From JBILCM01 sp044353165 (GTDB lineage: Bacteria > Bacillota > Bacilli > Paenibacillales > YIM-B00363): a DNA stretch of 20,369 bases. The notes beneath the pieces were generated by a model. The model was given only the letters and a program-made list of their open reading frames with translations, did no database searches and had not been told where the DNA came from. Positions within the stretch are counted from its first letter, which is position 1. Every line of letters starts with the position of its first letter. The stretch lies in the NCBI GenBank assembly GCA_044353165.1, contig JBILCM010000036.1, forward strand, positions 1 to 20,369. The letters run 5' to 3'. Positions 8,007 to 15,716 of this stretch are shown one piece after another. The position numbers were made by a program, and so were the translations under genes.

Positions 8007-8035
8007 ATTGTATATGAACTTGTTGTACGATTCAA
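8007..8035 (-). promoter_or_regulatory. Candidate sigma-A promoter of the iclR/pentonate operon with overlapping operator
   Basis: On the minus strand TTGAAT (8030-8035) and TACAAT (8007-8012) are separated by 17 bases. The -10 sits inside a perfect palindrome TACAA-A-TTGTA (8002-8012). A third, one-mismatch copy of the motif found upstream of the first enzyme gene, TTGTTGTACGA, lies at 8020-8030 in the spacer. The promoter begins 5 bases after the phoP stop. A repressor bound here would cover the -10. No terminator was seen between phoP and this promoter. Confidence 0.5.
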
Positions 8036-8040
8036 GGGAA

Positions 8041-8763
8041 TTATTTTTTTGCAATGACCAATTTATATCCTACACCTCGAATGGAATCAATCTGGACGGA
8101 TTGTTGATTCATTTCGAACTCCAACTTTTTCCTTAATGCAGACACGTGCACATCCACTGTGCGTTGCCCGCCTACATAATCAAATCCCCAGACGACATTC
8201 ATCAAATCGTCACGGGTCACAACCACACCTGGACGTTTGACCAAATAGAGCAATACCTCAAACTCTTTCGGCCGAAGTTCAATGGATATGCCATGGAGTG
8301 CCACTTCATATTTTTCCGGATAAATTTTTAAATCCCCGGCATGGATCACATGTTCAGTGGGGTCATCCCGTTCGCGCACGACCTCAGGTTCATCAGGTTT
8401 GACGCGCCTTAACACCGCACTTACACGGGCCAACAATTCCGCAACACCGAAAGGCTTCGTCATATAATCATCTGCACCCAGCTTGAGCCCTTGCACCACA
8501 TCATGCTCCGCGTTGCGCGCAGTCAGCATGATCACAGGCGTCCTACTTCCGGTTTGACGAATCTTGGTCAACACTTCAAAGCCACTCAATCCTGGCAACA
8601 TGACATCTAGAATGATGAGATCGTAGGCTTGAGTTAAGGCTTCTTGCAATCCTTCTGCGCCATGCTCAACACTGTGAACGGAATAACCGTCTTGGGTTAA
8701 ATTGTAAGAGAGCAAACGGGATAATGTCGGTTCGTCTTCGATGATAAGTATTTGTTGCGGCAT
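8041..8763 (-). CDS. phoP: Response regulator, PhoP/PhoB type (OmpR family)
   Basis: A 240-residue DNA-binding response regulator. The receiver domain (1-120) has the acidic pair E9/D10, phospho-acceptor D53 in LIILDVMLPG, T81 in MLTAR and K103 in MTKPFG. The OmpR/PhoB winged helix occupies roughly 137-238 (LRPKEFEVLLYL, RTVDVHVSALRKKLE, IRGVGYKL). It is the partner of the histidine kinase encoded just upstream, and phosphate-starvation control is the usual role of this subfamily in Bacillales. AGGAGGG at 8769-8775 is 5 bases before ATG 8763. The gap to phoR is 28 bases. The gene follows its kinase, the reverse of the usual Bacillus phoP-phoR order. Family is certain; the Pho assignment rests on similarity of style and on neighbours. 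Confidence 0.85.
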   Translation of the reverse strand: MPQQILIIEDEPTLSRLLSYNLTQDGYSVHSVEHGAEGLQEALTQAYDLIILDVMLPGLSGFEVLTKIRQTGSRTPVIMLTARNAEHDVVQGLKLGADDYMTKPFGVAELLARVSAVLRRVKPDEPEVVRERDDPTEHVIHAGDLKIYPEKYEVALHGISIELRPKEFEVLLYLVKRPGVVVTRDDLMNVVWGFDYVGGQRTVDVHVSALRKKLEFEMNQQSVQIDSIRGVGYKLVIAKK

Positions 8764-8791
8764 AAGAGCCCTCCTGAATATGATGAATCAT

Positions 8792-10564
8792 TCACTGCAG
8801 AACGGGTAAATCAATATAGAACCGTGTGCCTACACCCACCTGACTATCTACACGGATGGTACCCTTGTGCATTTCGACAAGATGCTTCACAATGCTTAAC
8901 CCGAGTCCCGTACCGCCCGAACTGCGTGTTCTCGCTTTATCCACACGGTAGAAGCGCTCGAAAATGCGAGGCAAATCTTTCCTTGGAATACCGATTCCCG
9001 CATCTTCAACCGTAATACGAACATGCTCATGCTCCTCCGAAGCGCCTTGGATCAGTTCAACCCCGACGCGCACCCAGCCCTCGTCATAAGAGTACGTGAT
9101 TCCATTGGATAATAGGTTAATCAAGATTTGTCGGAGTCGATCTTCATCCGCCTCCATATAAATTCCGCTCGGAATGCTCGCTTCCAAGCGAATCCGTTTC
9201 TTCTGCGCTTCTGCAGACATGATATGGAACACTTGATCAATGAATGACTTCAATTCAATAGGTGAAAAATGGAGCGGCACACGCTTGGATTCAATTTTAT
9301 TCAAATCAAGAATGTCTCCAATCAAGCGATTCAGCCGTTCACTCTCGTCATGGATGATCTGCAAGAATGACTTTGCAATCTGTGCATCGTTCATTGCACC
9401 GCCGAGCAACGTCTCGGCAAAACCTTTTACCGCGGCGATCGGTGTCTTTAATTCATGGGACACATTCGCTACGAATTCACTGCGAACACGTTCCAATCGA
9501 CGAATTGCGGAGATATCATGAAGCACAATGACAATGCCGCCCCAGTCTTCCATAACACCTGTCATGGGTGCCAGATGAACATCCATGATGCGCTCCTCTG
9601 GGAAATAAAACACAACTTCATCTCGAATATGCTCGTGTTTTTCCAAACAAGCTTGGATCATCTTCGTCAACTCATAATGTGACTTCAGCTTGATGAACGA
9701 TTGCCCCAACAGCTCAGACTCTCGCAAATCGAGCAATTGTTCCGCCGAACGATTGATCAGGACGATCCGCTCGTCGTGTCCGATCATAATGATCCCGCTC
9801 GTCATGTTATCAAGCACGCTCTTCAGACGGTTTTCATTCTCTTGGAATTGAGTCAATTGAAATTGTAGGCTTTCTGACATTCTGTTAATCGCTTGACCCA
9901 ACTGACCTATCTCATCGCGGTTGGGGATATTGACGCGTGCTTTATAATTCATATTGGCGATTTGGTAGGCGACTCTTGTCATTTTTTCGATCGGTCTTGT
10001 TAGAAGTTGCGATAATCGATAAGCAATCACCGCTGTCACAACAAGTAAACACAACATGCCGACCAAGAACCAGCTGCGGATGCTCGCAATTTGCGTTTCT
10101 ACGACCGTCATTGACTCACCCAATCGCACATAACCATCACCCGTCAACCCGAAATCTACTGGGATGGCAACATACATGACGTTCCCTTGCTCAGCCGTTA
10201 CGCCTCTCCTGACATCGATCCCCTTACCCTCTTGCTTTGCTTGAATAATTTCTGGTGGCCATACGATGGAGGACGCTGTATTGCTCGATTCTTCTGAATC
10301 GGCAAGCACTTGACCGAACTGATCAAAGAATGTCACTTGGGCGTTTAATTTTTCAGAAATGATTGCAACTTCATCTTCCAGAAAATTTACATTAGTAAGA
10401 CCAAAGTTTTCCAAATACAAATCCAACTTATCTTGCAATTGACGCTGCAACGCATCAGCTTGCGCATCGCGAAACATCGCAATAGCAAATATGCCTGCCG
10501 CTACATTCGACAGGCCGATAAATAGAATGAAAATAACGGTAAGCCGATTTCTAAATTTCGTCAT
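8792..10564 (-). CDS. phoR: Membrane sensor histidine kinase, PhoR type
   Basis: A 590-residue sensor kinase. Order of domains: transmembrane helix at about 8-32, an extracytoplasmic sensor of about 130 residues, a second helix at about 165-188, HAMP (190-242), PAS (245-352), and the phospho-acceptor domain with H370 in NVSHELKTPIAAVKG. The ATPase domain follows with N box INLLSNGITYSYD, DAGIGIP and GGTGLGLSIV. This is the layout of Bacillus PhoR. It starts at ATG 10564, sharing one base with the fumA stop (TGATG), so translation is probably coupled to fumA; AAGGAG about 14 bases upstream is a weakly placed ribosome binding site. A TTG three bases earlier is an alternative start. It is followed after 28 bases by its response regulator. 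It should sense phosphate limitation, but the signal is not visible in the sequence. Confidence 0.85.
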   Translation of the reverse strand: MTKFRNRLTVIFILFIGLSNVAAGIFAIAMFRDAQADALQRQLQDKLDLYLENFGLTNVNFLEDEVAIISEKLNAQVTFFDQFGQVLADSEESSNTASSIVWPPEIIQAKQEGKGIDVRRGVTAEQGNVMYVAIPVDFGLTGDGYVRLGESMTVVETQIASIRSWFLVGMLCLLVVTAVIAYRLSQLLTRPIEKMTRVAYQIANMNYKARVNIPNRDEIGQLGQAINRMSESLQFQLTQFQENENRLKSVLDNMTSGIIMIGHDERIVLINRSAEQLLDLRESELLGQSFIKLKSHYELTKMIQACLEKHEHIRDEVVFYFPEERIMDVHLAPMTGVMEDWGGIVIVLHDISAIRRLERVRSEFVANVSHELKTPIAAVKGFAETLLGGAMNDAQIAKSFLQIIHDESERLNRLIGDILDLNKIESKRVPLHFSPIELKSFIDQVFHIMSAEAQKKRIRLEASIPSGIYMEADEDRLRQILINLLSNGITYSYDEGWVRVGVELIQGASEEHEHVRITVEDAGIGIPRKDLPRIFERFYRVDKARTRSSGGTGLGLSIVKHLVEMHKGTIRVDSQVGVGTRFYIDLPVLQ

Positions 10565-12105
10565 CAACGAAACACAGGCTCCTTGAATTGCTCCAATTTC
10601 TCCAGCGAACTCTTATCCACATCCGCATGCAAGCTGTTCCCATGTGCATCCATTGTAACGATCGCAGTGAAACCCTCCACATGAAGATGCCACATCGCTT
10701 CGGGAATGCCGAATTCCATGAGGTCCACACCGTCTACACGCTTGACCGTCTCCGCGTAATATTGCGCAGCGCCGCCAATCGCATTCAAATATACTGCGCC
10801 ATGCTCTTCAAGCGCCTTCAGCGTCTTGGGACCCATGCCCCCTTTGCCGATGACCGCACGGATGCCGAACTTCTTGATGATCTCACCCTGATAAGGTTCC
10901 TCTCGTGCCGATGTTGTAGGACCCGCCGCCTTCACATGCCACCCTTGATCATCTTTTAACATGACCGGCCCACAATGATACAAGGCAGCACCTTCAAGAT
11001 CGACAGGCGCATCGTGGCTCATCAGATGTTTGTGGATCGCATCCCTGCCTGTGAACATACGCCCATTGAGCACCACGACATCCCCGACATGAAGTTGTCT
11101 CACTTGCTCTTCGGTTAAAGGCGTTGTAAGTACAACGGTTTTGCGTTCACGAACATCCACATTAGGTTCCGATACATCCCGCTTCGGTTCATCCATCGCT
11201 TCCGTTTCGCCTCGTTCATAGACCCAGGAACGAATGTTGCCGGTACTGGGATCAATCGTTACACCTTGGCGACGGAATGCCCAACAGTTGTAGGCCACGG
11301 ATACAAAGAAACTCGCAGGCAGACGGTTCATGACCCCGATCTTACAACCGAGCAGCGTCACTTCCCCACCGAATCCCATCGTGCCAATGCCCAATTCATT
11401 CGCTTTCTCCATAATGTACACTTCAAGCTTGCGCAGATCTTCATGCGGATTGACATCATCCACGGAGCGGAATAGCTGCTGCTTGGCTAGCTCATACCCC
11501 GAGGTTCGATCACCACCGATTCCGACGCCAATAAACCCTGCGCTACACCCTTGACCTTGTGCTTGGTATACGGCATGGAGAATACATTTGCGTATGCCAT
11601 CCAAATCGCGTCCTGCTTTGCCGAGGCCATCCAACTCTGTGGGCAGACTGTATTGAATATTCTTATTCTCACAGCCACCGCCCTTGAGAATGAGTCTGAC
11701 TTCTATCTCTTCACGTTCCCATTGCTCACAATGAATCACCGGCGTGCCAGGACCCAGATTGTCTCCTGAGTTGGCACCTGTTAACGAATCTACGGAATTC
11801 GTCCGCAGCTTGCCGTCCTTCGTCGCTCTCGCAATCGCGTTGCGGATCGCCTGTTTCATCTGAATCTGATTCGCACCAACAGGTGTATGCAGAATGAACG
11901 TGGGCATGCCCGTATCTTGACAAATCGGCAAAACATTCGTTTGCGCCATTGTAATATTTCTTGTGATGGTCTCCATGGAGAGCGCTGCACGGGTGCCCGC
12001 ATTCTCGCGTTTCGCACCGTCTTTGATCGCGCGACGAACATCTGCTGGAAGGTGCGCAGACGTCTCGACAATCAAATTGTATATGCTTTGTTCGAAACCT
12101 TGCAT
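10564..12105 (-). CDS. fumA: Fumarate hydratase, class I (iron-sulfur)
   Basis: A 513-residue single-chain class I fumarase, interconverting fumarate and malate in the TCA cycle. The length matches Geobacillus-type FumA (about 514) and is shorter than E. coli FumA (548). Likely 4Fe-4S ligands are C62 (PICQDTGMP), C187 (GQGCSAGF) and C274 (YNCWAFRRQ). The alpha domain is followed at about residue 320 by the beta domain (VGDVVVLNGRMFTGRDAIHKHL, YHCGPVM, GKGGMG). The start is placed at ATG 12105 because GAGAGGGG (12119-12126) lies upstream and the product then begins like its homologues. The frame extends to ATG 12132, which has no ribosome binding site. The stop overlaps phoR by one base, an unusual pairing of a TCA enzyme with a sensor kinase. 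L-tartrate dehydratase is a related family but less likely here. Confidence 0.9.
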   Translation of the reverse strand: MQGFEQSIYNLIVETSAHLPADVRRAIKDGAKRENAGTRAALSMETITRNITMAQTNVLPICQDTGMPTFILHTPVGANQIQMKQAIRNAIARATKDGKLRTNSVDSLTGANSGDNLGPGTPVIHCEQWEREEIEVRLILKGGGCENKNIQYSLPTELDGLGKAGRDLDGIRKCILHAVYQAQGQGCSAGFIGVGIGGDRTSGYELAKQQLFRSVDDVNPHEDLRKLEVYIMEKANELGIGTMGFGGEVTLLGCKIGVMNRLPASFFVSVAYNCWAFRRQGVTIDPSTGNIRSWVYERGETEAMDEPKRDVSEPNVDVRERKTVVLTTPLTEEQVRQLHVGDVVVLNGRMFTGRDAIHKHLMSHDAPVDLEGAALYHCGPVMLKDDQGWHVKAAGPTTSAREEPYQGEIIKKFGIRAVIGKGGMGPKTLKALEEHGAVYLNAIGGAAQYYAETVKRVDGVDLMEFGIPEAMWHLHVEGFTAIVTMDAHGNSLHADVDKSSLEKLEQFKEPVFR

Positions 12106-12143
12106 CGTTGTGGTGAATCCCCTCTCGAGCATTTATAATTGTA

Positions 12144-12173
12144 CTTATACTATATCACAATTGTTGATGTCAT
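12144..12173 (-). promoter_or_regulatory. Candidate sigma-A promoter for fumA-phoR-phoP
   Basis: On the minus strand ATGACA (12168-12173) and TATAAG (12144-12149) are 18 bases apart, each one base from consensus. Transcription would start near 12137, giving a leader of about 30 bases before ATG 12105. An alternative pair, TTGTGA and TATAAA, lies further downstream but would place the start on the ribosome binding site. The -35 overlaps the left arm of a 9-bp inverted repeat. Confidence 0.5.
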
Positions 12174-12204
12174 TTCTTGTCTTACGATGACGTTTACAAG
12201 AAAT
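12172..12204. repeat. Perfect 9-bp inverted repeat between fumA and the nucleotidase gene
   Basis: ATTTCTTGT (12172-12180) is repeated inverted as ACAAGAAAT (12196-12204), with 15 bases between. Part of it can pair alternatively as GTCAT (12169-12173) with ATGAC (12187-12191). It lies between the fumA promoter and the nucleotidase ribosome binding site (AAAGGGAGG). It could be a shared operator or a hairpin in the nucleotidase leader. There is no T run after it, so it is not a terminator. Confidence 0.45.
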
Positions 12205-12224
12205 TAATAAAGGGAGGCTGTCCG

Positions 12225-12818
12225 ATGGACAATCATTTTTTTGCATATTTATATCGGCTTCGCTACATCGAACGGTGGAGTTTGATGCGCAATGTCGTCA
12301 GGGAAAATGTAGCTGAACATTCCTACCACGTCGCGTTATTGGCACACGCATTAGGCACAATTGCACGCGAGGTACTGCATCGGCATGATGGTCCAGATCC
12401 CGCAGAATTGGCTGTGCGAGCGCTGTTCCATGATGCTTCTGAAGTGTTTACAGGCGATATCCCTACGCCGGTAAAGCATCACAACCAGGAAATCCTACAC
12501 AATTTTCGCGAAATTGAACGGTTGTCCGCTGAACGGCTCACCAATCTTGTGCCCGATGCGTTGAGAGAGGTGTATGCGCCGCTGTTACAAGGGAAAACGT
12601 CCTCTTCGAAAGATGATGTGTACCGGTACGTGAAAGCAGCGGATCTTCTGGATGCTTATCTGAAATGCGCCACCGAACTTACCGCAGGCAACCGGGAGTT
12701 TGTTGTCGCCAAACAACAAATCGAGGCTGCGCTGGTTGCGCTTAAGATGCCAGAAGTGGAGTACTTCCTGACGCATCTAGCCCCGAGTGTTGAAAAAACG
12801 TTGGATGAACTATCGTGA
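12225..12818 (+). CDS. yfbR: 5'-deoxynucleotidase, YfbR-like HD-domain phosphohydrolase
   Basis: A 197-residue HD-domain protein matching the YfbR family (E. coli 199 residues), which removes phosphate from deoxynucleoside 5'-monophosphates. Metal-site residues are visible: H32 in NVAEHSYHVALLAH, H69-D70 in RALFHDASEVFTGD, and a late Asp (D140 or D143) in VKAADLLDAYL. The R-W pair in YIERWSLMR near residues 17-18 and GDIPTPVK also match YfbR. The start is ATG 12225, 7 bases after AAAGGGAGG (12209-12217); the frame opens upstream at 12177 but without a ribosome binding site. It is divergent from fumA and ends 14 bases from the convergent membrane gene. No clear promoter was found. Role: deoxynucleotide pool balance or thymidine salvage. 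Confidence 0.85.
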   Translation: MDNHFFAYLYRLRYIERWSLMRNVVRENVAEHSYHVALLAHALGTIAREVLHRHDGPDPAELAVRALFHDASEVFTGDIPTPVKHHNQEILHNFREIERLSAERLTNLVPDALREVYAPLLQGKTSSSKDDVYRYVKAADLLDAYLKCATELTAGNREFVVAKQQIEAALVALKMPEVEYFLTHLAPSVEKTLDELS

Positions 12819-12832
12819 GGATACAATCAAGC

Positions 12833-13264
12833 CTAGATCAAATCAGGGAAAAACATGAGCAACACGAGGATAAATACAGAAACGGCAGCAATGGTGCTAA
12901 AAATCAACAAGCGAGACGTATCTTTCGCTTCGACCGACTTGCCCTCTGTACCTGCTTTGATGATCCGCTTCAGCGGTGCACCCAACATGCCGGATACCGC
13001 TCCGAGGAGCAAAAATACGACAATTACAACGACCATCCATGCAACGGATAAATCGAACTGGCTGATCATATATCCGCCGGTCAAAAACTGGACAATCAAT
13101 AACCATTGACCGATCCGATTTAGACGGTTCAAGCCTGCTGCGAAGCCAGCTTGTGCAGCAGGCTGCATCTTGCGGATGGTGGCTACAACGAATGGCAGCA
13201 ATAAATAAAATCCTACCGTTAACGATCCAAGCACATGTACGAAATAAATCAAATTCAAGTTCAT
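12833..13264 (-). CDS. Small integral membrane protein, four predicted helices, unknown function
   Basis: A 143-residue hydrophobic protein with four likely membrane helices: residues of about 3-26 (IYFVHVLGSLTVGFYLLLPF), 49-68 (QWLLIVQFLTGGYMI), 72-94 (VAWMVVVIVVFLLLGAVSGML) and 118-142 (LLIFSTIAAVSVFILVLLMFF). The hydrophilic segment between helices 3 and 4 carries several Lys/Arg. The His in the first helix and the four-helix layout recall small DUF2269- or CopD-like membrane proteins, but I do not recognise the family. The start is ATG 13264, with GGAGG (13271-13275) upstream; the frame extends to 13327 without support, through the promoter. It has its own promoter downstream of the mdh hairpin, so it is a single-gene unit rather than part of the citZ operon. 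It converges on the nucleotidase gene. Confidence 0.75.
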   Translation of the reverse strand: MNLNLIYFVHVLGSLTVGFYLLLPFVVATIRKMQPAAQAGFAAGLNRLNRIGQWLLIVQFLTGGYMISQFDLSVAWMVVVIVVFLLLGAVSGMLGAPLKRIIKAGTEGKSVEAKDTSRLLIFSTIAAVSVFILVLLMFFPDLI

Positions 13265-13303
13265 GAGATGCCTCCGTTCGATTACGAATATTGTACCTTC
13301 CCT

Positions 13304-13332
13304 AGTATATCGCAGCTCTGTACTCATCTCAA
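13304..13332 (-). promoter_or_regulatory. Strong sigma-A-type promoter of the membrane protein gene
   Basis: On the minus strand TTGAGA (13327-13332) and TATACT (13304-13309) are separated by exactly 17 bases. The expected start near 13297 gives a leader of about 33 bases before ATG 13264. This is the best sigma-A match I found in the window. Confidence 0.75.
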
Positions 13333-13350
13333 TTAGCGCAAGTAAACAAC

Positions 13351-13377
13351 AACTCCCCAGACGATGCCTAGGGAGTT
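13351..13377 (-). terminator. Hairpin terminator after mdh (possibly bidirectional)
   Basis: AACTCCC (13351-13357) pairs with GGGAGTT (13371-13377) across a 13-base loop. It lies 27 bases after the mdh stop. On the minus strand it is followed by the T-rich GTTGTTGTTTAC; on the plus strand by TTTCG, which makes a run of five T. It separates the citZ-icd-mdh operon from the promoter of the membrane protein gene. Confidence 0.65.
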
Positions 13378-13404
13378 TTTCGTAATGAAGATTGTACCGA
13401 TTGA

Positions 13405-14346
13405 TCAGCCTGTGACCACTTGGATCACATTGCGAACGGATTCAGCGGATTTGTCAAGAGCAGCGCGTTCTTCAGGCGTAAGCTCAATTTCGATAATCCG
13501 CTCGATCCCATCGCCGCCAAGGACAGTCAGCACACCCATGAACAAATCTTGATACCCATATTCGCCTTGGAGGAGTGCGATCGTAGGAAGAATTCGCTTC
13601 TTATCCTTGAGAATGGCTTCCGTCATCTGAACAAGTGAAGCGGCAGGGGCATAGTACGCGCTCCCGTTCCCTAATAGATTCACAATTTCACCGCCGCCAG
13701 TGCGTGTTCGTTGCACAATGGCGTCAATGCGTTCTTGTGGGATCAACTTCTCGATGGGCACACCGCCAGCAGACGTATAACGTACAAGCGGCACCATGTC
13801 ATCCCCATGGCCCCCAAGCACAACACCCACGATATCTTCCATCGAAACGTTCAACTCTTGCGCGATAAACGTGCGATAGCGAGCTGAATCAAGAACACCG
13901 GATTGGCCGATAACGCGATTTTTGGGGAAACCCAACGTCTGATAAGCTACATACGTCATCGCATCGACCGGATTGCTCAAGATGATGACATACGCATTCG
14001 GACATTTGACCTTTACTTGTTCACAGACGGATTTGACGATGCCTGCGTTCGTATTGACAAGATCATCGCGGCTCATGCCCGGCTTGCGTGCAATCCCTGC
14101 TGTAATAATGACAACATCGGATCCTGCCGCATCTTCATAAGAGGACGTGCCAACAATTTTGCTGTCAAACCCTTGCACAGGGGACGTCTCGAGCATGTCG
14201 AGCGCTTTCCCTTTGGTTGGATTTTCAAGCTGTGGAATGTCGATCAACACGACATCCCCAAGTTCTTTCTGTGCGAGCATCAGCGCCGTTGTTGCACCTG
14301 TGAAACCGGCACCAACAACGGTAATTTTATTCCGGCGAATGGACAT
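13405..14346 (-). CDS. mdh: Malate dehydrogenase (NAD-dependent, LDH-like type)
   Basis: A 313-residue malate dehydrogenase of the LDH-like group found in Bacillus; it oxidises malate to oxaloacetate. The N-terminal Rossmann motif is ITVVGAGFTGATTA, with Asp in VVLIDIPQ as the NAD-selecting residue. ARKPGMSRDDL holds the substrate-binding arginines that favour malate over lactate, SNPVDAMTYVAY follows, and LGGHGDDMVPL carries the catalytic His. GGGAGGT (14357-14363) supports ATG 14346. It is the third gene of citZ-icd-mdh, 35 bases after icd, and is followed by a hairpin terminator. The product oxaloacetate is a citrate synthase substrate, which explains the grouping. Confidence 0.96.
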   Translation of the reverse strand: MSIRRNKITVVGAGFTGATTALMLAQKELGDVVLIDIPQLENPTKGKALDMLETSPVQGFDSKIVGTSSYEDAAGSDVVIITAGIARKPGMSRDDLVNTNAGIVKSVCEQVKVKCPNAYVIILSNPVDAMTYVAYQTLGFPKNRVIGQSGVLDSARYRTFIAQELNVSMEDIVGVVLGGHGDDMVPLVRYTSAGGVPIEKLIPQERIDAIVQRTRTGGGEIVNLLGNGSAYYAPAASLVQMTEAILKDKKRILPTIALLQGEYGYQDLFMGVLTVLGGDGIERIIEIELTPEERAALDKSAESVRNVIQVVTG

Positions 14347-14381
14347 AGTTTATGTGACCTCCCGTGATCATCTCTCGTGTA

Positions 14382-15683
14382 TTAGCCCATATTTTTGATA
14401 ATCAAATCAGCAAACTCTGAAGTTTTCACTTCGCGAGCACCGTCCATCAGACGCGCAAAATCATACGTGACTGTCTTGTCGGCAATCGTCTTCTCCATCC
14501 CTTTGTAAATCATGTCGGCTGCTTCAAGCCATCCCAAGTGCTCAAGCATCATCACGCCTGAGAGGGTGACTGAGCCTGGGTTCACGACATCAAGGCCGGC
14601 ATATTTCGGCGCTGTTCCATGTGTAGCTTCGAAGATGGCATGTCCGGTGACATAGTTAATGTTTGCGCCTGGCGCAATCCCAATCCCGCCGACTTGCGCC
14701 GCTAGCGCATCGGAGAGATAATCACCGTTTAAATTCAACGTTGCAATGACATCAAAATCCGTTGGACGCGTCAATACTTGTTGTAACGCGATATCTGCGA
14801 TTGCGTCTTTCACAATCACTTTACCTGCAGCTTCCGCGGCTTTCTGTGCGGCATTCGCTGCATCAGCGCCTTGTTCAGCTTTGATGCGGTCATATTGCTC
14901 CCATGTGAATGTGTGATCGCCAAATTCTTTTTCTGCGAGCTCATATCCCCAATTTTTAAACGCGCCTTCCGTGTATTTCATGATGTTCCCTTTGTGCACG
15001 AGGGTAAGGCTCTTACGTCCATGTTTGATCGCATACTCAATGGCAGCACGGACAAGTCGCGTGGAGCCTTCTCTTGACACCGGCTTAATCCCGATTCCGG
15101 ATGTTTCGGGGAAACGAATTTTCTTCACGCCCATCTCATTCTGCAAAAAGGCAATCACTTTCTTCACATCGACAGACTCCGCTTGATACTCAATTCCCGC
15201 ATAAATATCTTCTGTATTCTCACGGAAAATGACCATATCTACGAGTTCTGGACGCTTCACGGGTGATGGAACGCCTTGAAAATAACGAACGGGACGCAGA
15301 CACACGTACAAATCCAATTCTTGGCGCAATGCCACGTTCAACGAACGAATTCCGCCACCTACAGGTGTAGTCAACGGGCCTTTGATCGCGACAATGTACT
15401 CTCGAATGGCTGTCAACGTGTCGCTCGGTAACCAAGACGAAAATTGGTTGTATGATTTCTCGCCTGCATACACTTCATACCATGCAATTTTCTTCTCGCC
15501 TCGGTATGCCTTCTCTACTGCTGCGTCTAGAATGCGCTTGGATGCGGCCCAAATGTCAGGGCCTGTGCCGTCACCTTCAATGAAGGGAATGATCGGATGA
15601 TTCGGCACTTGCAGCTTGCCATCCGTGTCAATCGTAATGCGGTCACCTTCGGTTGGAAGGGAGTAATGTTCGAATTGAACCAT
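14382..15683 (-). CDS. icd: Isocitrate dehydrogenase (NADP-dependent)
   Basis: A 433-residue homodimeric-type isocitrate dehydrogenase that converts isocitrate to 2-oxoglutarate and CO2. The substrate loop GGGIRSLNVALRQELDLYVCLRPVRY includes the serine that is phosphorylated in the E. coli enzyme. The NADP-selecting stretch HGTAPKYAGLDVVNP (Lys-Tyr) and the C-terminal TYDFARLM (Tyr and Arg) point to NADP. An alanine-rich insert near residues 270-290 (QGADAANAAQKAAEAAGK) is typical of the longer Bacillus-type form. AGGAGGAG at 15696-15703 supports ATG 15683. It is the second gene of the operon, 33 bases after citZ. Confidence 0.96.
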   Translation of the reverse strand: MVQFEHYSLPTEGDRITIDTDGKLQVPNHPIIPFIEGDGTGPDIWAASKRILDAAVEKAYRGEKKIAWYEVYAGEKSYNQFSSWLPSDTLTAIREYIVAIKGPLTTPVGGGIRSLNVALRQELDLYVCLRPVRYFQGVPSPVKRPELVDMVIFRENTEDIYAGIEYQAESVDVKKVIAFLQNEMGVKKIRFPETSGIGIKPVSREGSTRLVRAAIEYAIKHGRKSLTLVHKGNIMKYTEGAFKNWGYELAEKEFGDHTFTWEQYDRIKAEQGADAANAAQKAAEAAGKVIVKDAIADIALQQVLTRPTDFDVIATLNLNGDYLSDALAAQVGGIGIAPGANINYVTGHAIFEATHGTAPKYAGLDVVNPGSVTLSGVMMLEHLGWLEAADMIYKGMEKTIADKTVTYDFARLMDGAREVKTSEFADLIIKNMG

Positions 15684-15716
15684 AATTTGGAATGCTCCTC
15701 CTAGAAAACGGTTTTT

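Noticed and set aside
7932..8040. Terminator for phoP.
   Set aside because: No GC-rich hairpin with a T tail is present in the gap. The only perfect repeats are AT palindromes that fit operator or promoter elements better; read-through into iclR remains possible.
12177..12224. Upstream start for the nucleotidase gene.
   Set aside because: The added codons read through the inverted repeat and the AAAGGGAGG site; YfbR-family length and motif spacing fit ATG 12225.
13265..13327. Upstream start for the small membrane protein.
   Set aside because: The extension would translate the near-consensus promoter and the GGAGG site and adds a charged stretch before the first membrane helix.
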